A stretch of DNA of 64,000 nucleotides from Streptomyces ambofaciens ATCC 23877 (GCF_001267885.1 NZ_CP012382.1:3459001-3523000), one strand, 5' to 3'. Positions 40,951 to 50,095 are shown, counted from the first letter of the stretch. Numbers and translations are program-made. Notes: generated from the sequence alone by a model not told the origin.

Positions 40951-40998
40951 AGGTGAACTCAGGTCAGCAAGCCGAACCTTTTTACCTGCTCTTGACCT
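40951..40998. promoter_or_regulatory. Inverted AGGTCA/TGACCT repeats upstream of the symporter gene
   Basis: AGGTCA (40961-40966) and its inverse TGACCT (40993-40998) flank an AT-rich core, with a related AGGTGA at 40951. They lie about 140 bp before the symporter start. They could bind a dimeric regulator; this is speculative. Confidence 0.35.
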
Positions 40999-41134
40999 TC
41001 CCCTTCCTTGTCGTGCCCGCGTCGACGCAACCACGATGAGCGGGCACTTCGCGCTCTGCCTCGCCCCTACCCCGCTCGTGCGAAGTGCCAGCCAGCTGAG
41101 CGGAGTTCACAAGGCGGACCCCGGAAGGGGGCAC

Positions 41135-42718
41135 ATGAACGGTCTCGACTGGTCCGTGCTCATCGGCTACTTCGCCGTCATGGTGGCGATCGGCGTGTGG
41201 TCGCACAAACGCGTGGACAACGTCAGCGACTTCTTCACGGCCGGCGGCAAGATGCCCTGGTGGCTGTCCGGCATCTCGCACCACATGTCGGGCTACAGCG
41301 CGGTGATGTTCACCGGGTACGCGGGCATCGCCTACACCTACGGCGTCACGTCCTTCGTCACCTGGTCCTTCCCCATCGCGCTCGGCATCGCCATCGGCTC
41401 GAAGCTGTTCGCGCCGCGCATCAACCGGCTGCGCTCACGGCTGCACGTGGCCTCTCCCCTGGAGTACCTGAAGAACCGGTACAACCTGCCCACCCAGCAG
41501 GCGCTGGCCTGGTCCGGCATGCTGCTGAAGATCGTGGACGTGGCCGCGAAGTGGGCGGCGATCGCCACCCTGCTCTCGGTCTTCACCGGCATCAGCCTCA
41601 ACCAGGGCATCCTGATCACCGGCGTCATCACGGGCATCTACTGCACGATCGGCGGCCTGTGGGCGGACGCGCTGACCGAGCTGGGCCAGTTCATCATCCA
41701 GCTGCTGGCCGGCATCGCGATGTTCGTGGCCGTCGTCGCGAAACTCGGCGACTACGGCGGCTTCTTCGGCGTCTGGGACGAGCCCGCCCTCCAGGGACAC
41801 GGCGAACCGCTGGTCGGCCCGTACGGCACGGTGTTCCTGCTCGCCTTCCTCTTCATCAAGCTCTTCGAGTACAACGGCGGCATGCTCAACCAGGCGCAGC
41901 GCTACATGGCCACGCCCAACGCCCGTGAGGCCGAGCGGTCGGCGCGGTTGTCGGCGGTGCTGTGGCTGGTCTGGCCGCTGGTGCTGTTCTTCCCGATGTG
42001 GATGTCGCCGCTGCTGGTGGAGTCGCAGAAGCCGGACGGCTCCGACTCCTACGCGCTGATGACCGAGCAACTGCTGCCGCACGGCCTGCTGGGCCTGGTC
42101 ATCGTCGGCTTCTTCTCACACACCATGGCCATGTGCTCCTCGGACGCCAACGCCATCGCGGCCGTCTTCACCCGGGACGTGGCGCCGGTGCTGTCGAAGC
42201 GGGCGCGGACGTGGGGCGAACGGACCGGGCTGCTGGCGGCGCGGCTGGCGACGGTCGTGTTCCTCGGGCTGTCCATGGCGGTGGCGACCCAGGTCGACTC
42301 GCCGACCTTCAAGGACATCATCACCGTCGTGATCAAGTGGGTGGCCGGACTGATGGGCCCGATCGCGATCCCGATGATGCTCGGTCTGCTGCGGCCCTTC
42401 CGCCGGTCGGGCCCGACGGCCGCGCTCACCAGCTGGTCGATGGGTCTGCTCGCCTTCTGGCTGGTCAACTACCCGATCCACTGGAGCGTGGACGGCGGGG
42501 TGCCGCTGGAGTACCAGGTGTCGATCCCGCTGGCGGTGTCGCTGGTCCTCTACGTCCTGGTCGGCTTCCTCAAGCCGGAGGACACTCCCGAGCGCCTGGC
42601 GATCATCGAGCGGGTCAACACGGACGGCGACGACGACCTGTCCGGCGCGGCCGCGGCGATCCCCGCGCCGGCCGGCGGGGTGGGCGACGCGAAGCCGGGC
42701 AGCAGGGTGACCGACTGA
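41135..42718 (+). CDS. Sodium:solute symporter (SSS family)
   Basis: 527 residues with about 13 transmembrane segments. The N-terminus (LDWSVLIGYFAVMVAIGVWSHKRVDNVSDFFTAGGKMPWWLSGIS) has the SSS signature of a charged loop after TM1 and DFFTAGG. LEYLKNRY and the NQGILITGVITGIYCTIGGLWADALTELGQ block follow. The family imports sugars, myo-inositol, amino acids or vitamins with Na+; the substrate is unclear here. The ATG at 41135 has GGAAGGGGG just upstream. Confidence 0.88.
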   Translation: MNGLDWSVLIGYFAVMVAIGVWSHKRVDNVSDFFTAGGKMPWWLSGISHHMSGYSAVMFTGYAGIAYTYGVTSFVTWSFPIALGIAIGSKLFAPRINRLRSRLHVASPLEYLKNRYNLPTQQALAWSGMLLKIVDVAAKWAAIATLLSVFTGISLNQGILITGVITGIYCTIGGLWADALTELGQFIIQLLAGIAMFVAVVAKLGDYGGFFGVWDEPALQGHGEPLVGPYGTVFLLAFLFIKLFEYNGGMLNQAQRYMATPNAREAERSARLSAVLWLVWPLVLFFPMWMSPLLVESQKPDGSDSYALMTEQLLPHGLLGLVIVGFFSHTMAMCSSDANAIAAVFTRDVAPVLSKRARTWGERTGLLAARLATVVFLGLSMAVATQVDSPTFKDIITVVIKWVAGLMGPIAIPMMLGLLRPFRRSGPTAALTSWSMGLLAFWLVNYPIHWSVDGGVPLEYQVSIPLAVSLVLYVLVGFLKPEDTPERLAIIERVNTDGDDDLSGAAAAIPAPAGGVGDAKPGSRVTD

Positions 42719-42733
42719 CCGGTGCCTGACGCT

Positions 42734-42767
42734 CTCCGACCGGCACCCGCGGGGGTTCCGGTCGGAG
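42734..42767. terminator. Terminator between symporter and VOC genes
   Basis: CTCCGACCGG (42734-42743) pairs with CCGGTCGGAG (42758-42767) in the 52-bp gap between convergent genes. Confidence 0.8.
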
Positions 42768-42770
42768 GGC

Positions 42771-43181
42771 TCAGCGCACTTCCTGGATGCGGATCTGGTT
42801 GCCGGCCGGGTCGCGGAAGGCGCAGTCGCGGATGCCGTACGGCTGCTCGGTCGGCTCCTGCACGATCTCGGCGTTCCCGGCGCGCAGCTTCTCGAAGGTG
42901 CCGTCGAGGTCCTTCGTGGCCAGCAGGAGCCACCCGTAGGTGCCCTTGGCCATCATCTCGGCGACGGTGCGGCGCTCGGCCTCGGTGATGCCGGGGTCGG
43001 CGGCGGGCGGTGACAGCAGCAGGGAGACGTCCGGCTGGTCCGCCGGGCCCACGGTGATCCAGCGCATCGCACCCTGCCCCACGTCCTGGCGGACCTCGAA
43101 CCCGAGGACGTCGCGGTAGAACACCAGCGACGCGTCCGGGTCGTCGTGCGGGAGGACGGTGGTGTGAATGCTGATACCCAT
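42771..43181 (-). CDS. VOC-family (glyoxalase/bleomycin-resistance-like) protein
   Basis: 136 residues with two beta-alpha-beta-beta-beta modules: IHTTVLPHDDPDASLVFYRDVLGFEV at the start and the closing RDCAFRDPAGNQIRIQE motif, whose final Glu is a usual metal ligand. It is likely an antibiotic-binding or small-molecule-modifying protein; the substrate is unknown. Confidence 0.88.
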   Translation of the reverse strand: MGISIHTTVLPHDDPDASLVFYRDVLGFEVRQDVGQGAMRWITVGPADQPDVSLLLSPPAADPGITEAERRTVAEMMAKGTYGWLLLATKDLDGTFEKLRAGNAEIVQEPTEQPYGIRDCAFRDPAGNQIRIQEVR

Positions 43182-43348
43182 ACGGCCACGCTAGCGAGTC
43201 CCTCCCCCCGCGGGCCACGCCGGCGAGTGCGTCGCCCTCGGCGTTCACGTGCGAGCAGGGCCTGCCAGAAGCAACCGTGCCCGGTGGCCGACCTCTTCTG
43301 CAGAGCACCTGGCACGACTGGCCAGCCGCTACGGGAATCAACGACTAT

Positions 43349-43381
43349 GGTGAGTCCCCCCAAAGAGGCGGGAGACTCACC
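43349..43381. terminator. Terminator closing the RHS operon
   Basis: GGTGAGTC (43349-43356) pairs with GACTCACC (43374-43381), with partial C/G pairing inside. It lies 12 bp past the stop of the last small membrane gene (43394), so the operon probably runs from 47715 to here. Confidence 0.7.
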
Positions 43382-43393
43382 ACAATCTTGACG

Positions 43394-43504
43394 CTACTTC
43401 CTTCTGCTTCTAACGATGAAGAACGAGATGACCACTATTCCCAGGATCAGCATGATGATCGTGGCCGGCCAGTTGTCGGTTATCGCAGCCGCCTGCGGGT
43501 TCAT
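43394..43504 (-). CDS. Tiny single-TM protein (36 aa) downstream of RHS
   Basis: MNPQAAAITDNWPATIIMLI followed by a hydrophobic stretch to about residue 31 and a basic tail (VRSRRK). The positive-inside rule predicts an outside N-terminus and cytoplasmic C-terminus. The ATG at 43504 has GAGG upstream. It is the second of two tandem mini membrane proteins behind the RHS gene. It could be an immunity factor or a partner of the RHS tail. Confidence 0.62.
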   Translation of the reverse strand: MNPQAAAITDNWPATIIMLILGIVVISFFIVRSRRK

Positions 43505-43572
43505 TGAACCTCTGACCAGCCCACCCCGTCCCGGCTGCGGATAGGATGAGAGAGGTCCAGCCGGAGCGTCTG

Positions 43573-43698
43573 TCACTTCTTTTCACGCTTGAGGCGCCAG
43601 TAGAGCAGGGCGAATGCCACCACCATGACTACCACTCCGAGGATGACGGTGGCTGCCGCGTTGCCCTCGAACCCGATCCCCACTACCGCTAGGTCCAT
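43573..43698 (-). CDS. Tiny single-TM protein (41 aa) directly behind RHS
   Basis: MDLAVVGIGFEGNAAATVIL, then a hydrophobic run to about residue 33 and the charged end LYWRLKREKK. The ATG at 43698 has GAGAGG nine bases upstream and lies 13 bp after the RHS stop, the usual place for an immunity gene. It has the same topology as the 36-residue protein but little sequence identity. No homologue is known to me. Confidence 0.65.
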   Translation of the reverse strand: MDLAVVGIGFEGNAAATVILGVVVMVVAFALLYWRLKREKK

Positions 43699-43711
43699 TC
43701 ACTTTCACCTC

Positions 43712-46700
43712 TCAGAGCCATCCGCCCGTTATTCCTGCACCGCCGAAGTAACCCAATGCGGTGTATCCGAGGTCAATCCCCAGGCCTGTTTTTCCTCCTA
43801 TACCAGCCAGTTTCGTCGCGGCTCCGACGCCACCCGTCCCTAGTCCCAGGATTCCGACCGCTGCCGTTTCCCCCGCAGAATTGCCTGATGCGATGGACCC
43901 CGCAACACTCAAGCCGGTGCCCACTGCGGCCGCTCCGATTGCCACGGGCGCCGATACCGGGGCCAGGGCGACAAGTCCGACTACGGTCCCCGCCAGGCCG
44001 AGTCCTTCGCCCAGTGAGAGCAGTCCGCTGGGGTCGATCCGGTTGACGGGGTCGCCTGCGGCGTAGGCGTAGAGGTTGCTCTCCTTGCCCGAGGGGTCGG
44101 GCTGGGTGAAGCGGCCGAGTTGCGGGTCGTAGTAGCGGGCGCCCATCTTGTACAGGCCGGACGGGTCGAGGTAGGTGCCGGTGTAGCGGTAGGGCTGGTT
44201 GGTGCCGCTGGTGGTGCGGGCCTCACCGTAGGGGCCGTAGCTGTAGGTCGCGGTGCGCTTGCCGGTGGCGTCGACCAGGCCGATGACGCTGCCCTGGACG
44301 TCGGTGAGGTAGTACTGGCTCGCCCCGCCCGCTGTCATGGCTGTCAGGGTGCCCGAGGGCTCGCGGACGAAACCGGTGCTGTTCTCCCTCGTCATGCCGA
44401 TCGCGGCGTTGGTGAACGTCGAACTGCCGCGCGTGAGACGGTCGTTGTGGTCGAGGCCCGCGTAGGTGTAGGTCGACGCGGTACCGGAGGCCGTCAGCGC
44501 GGAGAGCTGGGTGTACGGGGTCCACTGGCCGCCCGTGCGGGTGCCGGTGGGCGAGGCGGCGGAGGTCTCGTTGCCGTCGCCGTCGTAGGTGAAGTTCGTG
44601 TTGCCGCCGAGCGAGGTGAGTTCGTTGGCGTTGTTGTACTCGCGGACGGACTGGGCGTCGGCGCATGCGGGGAGGCTGGTGCCGGTGGAGCGGCCCGTCA
44701 TGTTGCCGGACTTGTCGTAGCAGTAGGCCCAGCCGGCCGTGGTGGACCCGGACTTGGTCTCCACGGCCTTGGTGAGGCGGCCCTTGGAGTCGTAGGTGTA
44801 CGCGAGGGCGGCGCCGTCGGTGGTCCGCTTCTGGATCTTGTCGCTGTCCTTGCCGGACTTGTTGTAGTCGTAGGTGATCGTGGACAGGACGGTGGTGCCG
44901 TTCTTGACCTCGATCTTCTGGGCGCGGCTGGACTTGTCGTAGTCCGTCTTCTGCACCGTGCCGCCGGGGTAGGTGGTGGTGGTGCGGTCGCCGTTCTTGT
45001 CGTAGTCGTACGTGGTCTCGGCGCCGCCCGGCTGGGTCAGGGTGGTGAGCTGGTTGGCGTCGTTGTAGTCGTAGGTGAGGGTGCCGCCGGCGTCGGTGGC
45101 GGTCTTCACGTTGCCCGCGGCGTCGTAGGTCACCGTGGTCGTGCCGCCGGCGGGCAGGGTGCGGACGCGTTCGCGGTTCTGCTCGTCGTAGGTGTAGCTG
45201 CTGGTACCGGCCGGAGAGGTGCGGGTCCTGATGTTGCCGTCGGCGTCGTAGACGAACGTCGTGAGCTTGCCGCCGCTGGTCTGCGTCTTGAGCCGGTCGC
45301 GCTTGTCGTAGGTGTAGACCGTCTCCACGCCGCGGCCGTCGGTGACGGTGTCGGTGCGGCCCAGGGCGTCGTAGGTGTAGGTGACGTCCTCCTGTGCGGA
45401 CGGCCGGTCGACCTTGGTCAGGTTGCCGTCGGAGTCGTAGGTGAACGACGTCTTGTTGCCCTCGGGGTCGGTGGCCGAGCAGCGCTGGCCGGGCAGGCCG
45501 TCGCACTTCATCGTGCCGGACTTCGGGTTGTGGTCGTAGGTCCACTTGGCGCCGTCGGAGCCGGTCGTGGTGTCGGTCTGCGACAGCATGTTGCCCGAGG
45601 TGTCGTAGCCGTTGGTGACCTTGTTCCCGCTCGCGGAGGTCAGGGTCTCGGGGTAGTGGCCGCCGGCCTTCTGGGTCCAGGCCATCGTGGACTGGGCGCC
45701 GGTGGGCTGGGTGGCGGTCTTGGGGTTGAAAGAGTCGTCGTAGTCGAACTTCACGGTGTTGCCCGGAGTCGATCCCACGCCCATGCCGTCGACCGCACTG
45801 GTGACGTTGTTGTCCGGCCCCCACGTCTTGGAGCGCTCACGGCCGAGCGGATCTTTGGTCTTCTTCACCCGCCAGCGGGCGTCGACCGTCTTCTCGGTGT
45901 GCTTGCCCAGCGGGTCGGTGATGCGGGCCACGCCCTCGCCCTCGGTGCCGGGCTGCGGAAGGATGTAGCGGAACGCGGTGGTCGCGCCGGTGCCCGTGGC
46001 CTTGTCGACGACGCGGGTGATCGAGGCGAGGAGGTTGGTGTTCCAGGTGAACCGCGTCTCCCGGCCTTCCGGAGTGGTCACCTTCGTCATGCGGTGCGAG
46101 GTGTCGTAGTCGAAGACCGTGGTCTTGCCGTCGGTGTCGGTGAACGTCTTCAGATCGCTCCCGGACCACGTGTAGGAGACGTGACGACCGGTGTTGTCCG
46201 TGACCTTGGTGATCTGCTTGCCATCGTTGTCGAACGTCAGGGTGCGTCCGGAAGCGGCGGTGATCTTCGAGGTGAAGGCGCCCGAGTAGGAGATCGTGGT
46301 GGCGTTGCCGTTCTTGTCCTCGACCTTGCTCACGCGGGCGTCGCCGGTGGTGCCGGAGCGGGTGAAGGTGGTCTTCTGCCCGTTCTTGCGCGAGGTGAGG
46401 GTGAAGGACTTCTTGTCCGAGGACTGGGTCAGGTCCTGCTTGTAGCCGGGCGCCGGGGTGAACCCGGAGCCGTCCCGCTCGAACACGGCGATGGTGCTGG
46501 AGGGGCCCTGCACGTAGACCGACGTCGTGTTCGGTTCGTGGATCAGGTAGTCGCTGCCGGTCGTCGCCTTCCAGCTGGTGTTGAGGCCGTTGTAGGCGTG
46601 CCCCAGGGACAGGCCCGGGCCCGCGTCGGCGATGTCGAAGGCGTTCACGGAGACCAGCAGGTTGCCGTTGCCGTAGTTGACCTGCGCGCCGACCGAGTCG

Positions 46701-47020
46701 GACAGCGGCGCCTCGTGGAACTCCGACCAGGGGACCTGGCCGATGCCCAGTCCCTGGAAGGTGGACTGAAGGATGCCGGGCTCCACCAGCGCGCGGTCCT
46801 TGCCCGCGACGCCGATGGGTGTGCTCGCGGGGGCCGTGGTCTTCCCCACCGGGGAGGCCGTCGGCCGGGGCGGGGCCGGTTTACCGGCCGGTGAGGCGGA
46901 TGCCTGGGCGGGTATCAGCGCGACGAGCAGCGCCGCCCCGGCGGCCGAGGCGACCAGGGCGGTGGCTGCGGAGCGTCTGCCGCGTCTGATCCGCCGGTTT
47001 TCGGGCATGCCGAAGTGCAT
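43712..47020 (-). CDS. Secreted RHS/YD-repeat protein with glycine-rich hydrophobic C-terminal tail
   Basis: 1102 residues. A signal peptide comes first (RRIRRGRRSAATALVASAAG ... ALIPAQASA), then a Pro-rich linker, then from about residue 150 to 970 many YD repeats of the YTYDxxGRxxxxT type that form the beta-shell cocoon. The RHS core ends MGARYYDPQLGRFTQPDPSG, followed by NLYAYAAGDPVNRIDPSGL. The last 105 or so residues are variable, Gly/Ala/Val-rich and hydrophobic with little charge, as expected for a membrane-acting toxin or anchor. The ATG at 47020 follows AGGAGAG. Two mini membrane genes follow. Confidence 0.88.
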   Translation of the reverse strand: MHFGMPENRRIRRGRRSAATALVASAAGAALLVALIPAQASASPAGKPAPPRPTASPVGKTTAPASTPIGVAGKDRALVEPGILQSTFQGLGIGQVPWSEFHEAPLSDSVGAQVNYGNGNLLVSVNAFDIADAGPGLSLGHAYNGLNTSWKATTGSDYLIHEPNTTSVYVQGPSSTIAVFERDGSGFTPAPGYKQDLTQSSDKKSFTLTSRKNGQKTTFTRSGTTGDARVSKVEDKNGNATTISYSGAFTSKITAASGRTLTFDNDGKQITKVTDNTGRHVSYTWSGSDLKTFTDTDGKTTVFDYDTSHRMTKVTTPEGRETRFTWNTNLLASITRVVDKATGTGATTAFRYILPQPGTEGEGVARITDPLGKHTEKTVDARWRVKKTKDPLGRERSKTWGPDNNVTSAVDGMGVGSTPGNTVKFDYDDSFNPKTATQPTGAQSTMAWTQKAGGHYPETLTSASGNKVTNGYDTSGNMLSQTDTTTGSDGAKWTYDHNPKSGTMKCDGLPGQRCSATDPEGNKTSFTYDSDGNLTKVDRPSAQEDVTYTYDALGRTDTVTDGRGVETVYTYDKRDRLKTQTSGGKLTTFVYDADGNIRTRTSPAGTSSYTYDEQNRERVRTLPAGGTTTVTYDAAGNVKTATDAGGTLTYDYNDANQLTTLTQPGGAETTYDYDKNGDRTTTTYPGGTVQKTDYDKSSRAQKIEVKNGTTVLSTITYDYNKSGKDSDKIQKRTTDGAALAYTYDSKGRLTKAVETKSGSTTAGWAYCYDKSGNMTGRSTGTSLPACADAQSVREYNNANELTSLGGNTNFTYDGDGNETSAASPTGTRTGGQWTPYTQLSALTASGTASTYTYAGLDHNDRLTRGSSTFTNAAIGMTRENSTGFVREPSGTLTAMTAGGASQYYLTDVQGSVIGLVDATGKRTATYSYGPYGEARTTSGTNQPYRYTGTYLDPSGLYKMGARYYDPQLGRFTQPDPSGKESNLYAYAAGDPVNRIDPSGLLSLGEGLGLAGTVVGLVALAPVSAPVAIGAAAVGTGLSVAGSIASGNSAGETAAVGILGLGTGGVGAATKLAGIGGKTGLGIDLGYTALGYFGGAGITGGWL

Positions 47021-47136
47021 GAGGAACTCTCCTGGGATCGATCGATCAGGCTTCGGGGCCTGGTGAGGTGAGGAGCAGGAGCGGGACCCGGCGGGTGGCG
47101 GCCGGTGGGCGGCGGCCACCCGCACTCCGCGTCCCG

Positions 47137-47715
47137 TCAGCAGCGCTTGGACGTCCGGCTGTGGTAGCTGCCCTGCTCGCTGAGGATGGTCAGCGTTCCG
47201 TCGCCCGAGGTGCAGTCGTCGACGGTGTCGGCGCCGTTGCCCCAGAACTCCTGGTTCTGCGTGTCGAATTCGCGGCGCACACCGATCAGCGCGTTGCGGT
47301 CGTAGGACCACACACCGACCTGGAGATCAAAGCTGATCTTCTTGTCCAGGAACGACTTCCACACCCAGACGTAGCCGTAGTTCTCGTTGCACTCCGGCGA
47401 GTAGAACTGCTTCACCGAGGCGATCTGCTCCGCGCCTCGGTAGATGTACGAGGTGGTGCCGATCTGGTAGGCGTCCGCGCAGACGCCGGCCGCCGAGGCC
47501 CTGGCGGAGGAGGGGTTGCCCTCCTCCGTCGGGGCACTCGCGGCGGCGGAGTTCTGAGCGACCCCGGGCACGGGGCGCGGCCCGGTGCCCGCGGACGCCG
47601 TCCCCGCTCCGGCCAGCGTCAGAGCGAAAGCCCCCGACGCGGCAGCCGCGCACACAAGCGATCTGAAGTGTTTCCGGGCGCGCGAAGACCGCGCACCGTT
47701 GGTGCGTCGTATCAA
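47137..47715 (-). CDS. Secreted DUF2690-like protein
   Basis: 192 residues from a TTG start behind GGGGGGAAG. A basic n-region and a hydrophobic core (LVCAAAASGAFALTLAGAGTASA) form a signal peptide. A Ser/Ala-rich linker follows, then a domain beginning GVCADAYQIGTTSYIY with YSPECNENYGYVWV, like the cysteine-bounded beta-strands of DUF2690. It ends in a Cys. It lies 116 bp upstream of the RHS gene on the same strand, so co-expression with it is likely. Confidence 0.7.
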   Translation of the reverse strand: MIRRTNGARSSRARKHFRSLVCAAAASGAFALTLAGAGTASAGTGPRPVPGVAQNSAAASAPTEEGNPSSARASAAGVCADAYQIGTTSYIYRGAEQIASVKQFYSPECNENYGYVWVWKSFLDKKISFDLQVGVWSYDRNALIGVRREFDTQNQEFWGNGADTVDDCTSGDGTLTILSEQGSYHSRTSKRC

Positions 47716-47997
47716 GACTTCCCCCCACAGGAAGACAGACCTCGCAGACCCCAGTGGTCACGAGGAGCCCACAACGTGTCACAGAAACCACACACGTCGG
47801 CCGCCGTGCCCTCGAACACGCGAGCTATACGGGCCAGAATCAGCCCCTCCGCATGGCGCTTTTCGGGCGGTCCGGCACGCCGTCATCTGGCCACTCGCAG
47901 CCACAGGTGAGCCGCGCAGCGGCAGAGCGGCAGTGATCCACGACCGGAACTTTTCCCCTCAAGTAGTCCGTGCCGTCGGGACGGTGGACCGCGGGGT

Positions 47998-49113
47998 CTA
48001 GGCGCGCGGGTAGCGTGCCAGCCACCCCGGGGACGAGCCCGCCGGGCCGTGCAGGGCGGGGCCCTGGGTCATCTCCATGGCGAAGTCGTCGGCGAGTTCG
48101 AGGAGGGTGGGGCGGCCCTCCAGTTCCGCGAGCCAGGCCGGGGGGAGCGCCGTCTCGCCGTGCAGGGCGCCGAGCAGGCCTCCGGTCAGGGCGCCGGTCG
48201 CGGCGGACGGGCCGCCGTGGTTCACGGCCAGCCGCAGTCCGTGGCGGACGTCCTCGCCGACGAGGGCGCAGTACACGGCGGCGGCGACCAGCCCTTCCGC
48301 CGTGCCCTCACCGATCAGCCCGGTCACGCGTGCCGGACTGGGCAGGCCCTGCCGTACCGCGCCCAGGGCGTGCTGGAGGGCGTCCGTGACCGGTTCGTGC
48401 CCCGGCCGGGGGACGAGCAGCGCGAGGGCCCGTTGCACGGCGGCGTCCAGGCTCTCCCCGCGGGCCAGTCCGTGCACGATCACGGCGTAGGCGCCCGCCG
48501 CCAGCGTGCCGGTGGGGTGGCCGTGGGTCTGCGCCGCGCACTCCACGGCGAGCTGGACGACCAGTTGCGGCTCCCAGCCGACCAGCAGTCCGAAGGGCGC
48601 CGAGCGGGCGGCGGCCTCGGGTCCGCGCTCGCCGGGGTTCTTGGGCGCCTCCGGGGTGCCCATGGTCTCGTCGCCGAGCCCGAGCAGGAGGGCGCGCGTC
48701 GCGTCCCGGCGGGCGTACAGCCACTCCTCGCGGGCCAGCCAGCCGTCTTCCTTGCGCCGCAGGTCGGGCCCCCAGTCGCGCTGGGTGGCCGCCCAGCGCC
48801 GGTAGGCCCGGTGCAGGTCCGTCGGCGGGTGCCAGGCGCCGGTGTCCCGTCGTACCTGGGCGCGGATCAGCCCGTCCACGGAGAAGAGGGTGAGCTGTGT
48901 GAGGTGGGTGACGGCGCCGCGGCGGCCGTAGGCGGGGGCGAGGTCGGCCAGGCCGTCCGCGCCGTGCGCCTCCTGGATGCCGTCGAGGCCGAGCCCGTCG
49001 ACGGGTGCGCCGAGCGCGTCGCCGACGGCGGCCCCGAGCAGCGTCCCGCGGACCCGGCTGCGGAAGTCCTGCTGCTCGGCACGCCCCCAGACGGCACCGG
49101 CTGTCCCGCTCAC
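47998..49113 (-). CDS. ADP-ribosylglycohydrolase-fold protein, metal sites lost
   Basis: 371 residues with the DraG fold: RVRGTLLGAAVGDALGAPVDG at the start and the all-helical body. The two motifs that bind the Mg pair are altered. The usual SDDTQMTLF reads THLTQLTLF, and the usual NHSGDSDSTGA reads NHGGPSAATGA, so the Asp ligands are missing. The protein is probably a pseudo-hydrolase that may still bind ADP-ribose or a modified partner. The remainder of the fold (GNLLGALHGE-like end: GGLLGALHGETALP) is well kept, arguing against simple decay. Confidence 0.82.
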   Translation of the reverse strand: MSGTAGAVWGRAEQQDFRSRVRGTLLGAAVGDALGAPVDGLGLDGIQEAHGADGLADLAPAYGRRGAVTHLTQLTLFSVDGLIRAQVRRDTGAWHPPTDLHRAYRRWAATQRDWGPDLRRKEDGWLAREEWLYARRDATRALLLGLGDETMGTPEAPKNPGERGPEAAARSAPFGLLVGWEPQLVVQLAVECAAQTHGHPTGTLAAGAYAVIVHGLARGESLDAAVQRALALLVPRPGHEPVTDALQHALGAVRQGLPSPARVTGLIGEGTAEGLVAAAVYCALVGEDVRHGLRLAVNHGGPSAATGALTGGLLGALHGETALPPAWLAELEGRPTLLELADDFAMEMTQGPALHGPAGSSPGWLARYPRA

Positions 49114-49350
49114 CCGGGCCTCCCTCGACCTCTCCAGACGCTGTCCGTACGTACGACGTCCAGCACTGTATTCGAACGGGAGTGGTCGGTCAGGGCTGGA
49201 ACCGTGTGGAAACGTTCACGCGACGGCGGGGGCCCGGGCTCTCGTCGGGGCACCGCTTGAGCCGCGCAGCGTGAGCACTATGCCTCTTGGTGTCATCCAG
49301 GCGCTCATTCGAGCGGAGGGAGGACACTGTGGCGGTGAGTGTTCGCGCTT

Positions 49351-50095
49351 TCAGGCGGCCACAGGGTCCGCCGAGCCTGCCCGGCAGTCACGGCAGCGGC
49401 CCGCTCGCGGTGCGCGGAAGGCACGCTCGCAGCCGTCACACGTCTGGAGAGGGTCCGGAGTGCGCGGGCCTGGAGTCTGCGGGCCTGGAGTGTGCGGGCG
49501 TGGCACCGGCAGGAGCGGGGGGAGATCGGCGGTGAGGCGGCGCTCCAGGAAGGCCGCCGGGTGGCGGATCGGTTCCAGGGGCAGGCCGGTCGTCAGAGTC
49601 CGCTCCACGGCGGTCGCGGGCACACCGCGCTCCAGCCAGACCGTCACGGACGGGGCGAGGCGGCGAACGTCCCGCTCGGTCAGCAGCAACCGGGAGTCGT
49701 GCACGCGCAGGCGGGTGAGCAGATCGACCGCCGGTGACCGGACGGCCTTCGACGCCGCTGCCGGGTCGGCCCCCGTGTCCGGCACGGGAAGGGCGGCGGC
49801 GGCAGCGGTACCGGCGGCAGCGGTCGCAGCGGCAGCGGTACCGGCGGCAGCGGCGACAGCGGGCAGGAGGGGGGAACTTGCCCGCCAGTGCCTTGATCCC
49901 GACCGGGGCCCCGGCGGGCAGCGACTGGATGTGCACGGCCAGGCCGATCGCCGTCAGGGACAGCTCGGGATGCTGGAGGAGGTGGTTCCCCACCACGGTG
50001 AAGTGGTCGTGATGGGGGTGGTTCTCGTGCTCGACACCGCCGGGGCGACGGCCGGACGCGGGGCGCGCGTGCGCGCTAGGGTTCTGCTCAGTCAT
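49351..50095 (-). pseudogene. Helix-turn-helix protein broken by a one-base frameshift and repeat expansion
   Basis: The N-terminal frame (from ATG 50095) gives HFTVVGNHLLQHPELSLTAIGLAVHIQSLPAGAPVGIKAL, the start of a Streptomyces helix-turn-helix family. The C-terminal frame (49351-49785) gives LLLTERDVRRLAPSVTVWLERGVPATAVERTL and the zinc-ribbon-like end QTCDGCERAF and CRDCRAG of the same family. The frames differ by one base. Removing one G from the G6 tract at about 49869 joins them through an Ala/Gly/Thr repeat that replaces the expected winged-helix half. As read, no full protein is made. Confidence 0.72.
49790..49866. repeat. GGCAGCGGTACC-type tandem repeat
   Basis: Four or more copies of a 9-12 base unit (GGCAGCGGTACCGGC, GGCAGCGGTCGC, GCAGCGGTACCGGC) inside the broken HTH gene. 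In the joined frame it would code Ala-Ala-Gly-Thr repeats. Confidence 0.85.

Noticed and set aside
44120..46894. A 924-codon open frame on the plus strand opposite the RHS gene
   Set aside because: It is the antisense shadow of the YD repeats: Val/Gly/Ala-rich, without any domain. The RHS frame has signal peptide, repeats and core motifs.
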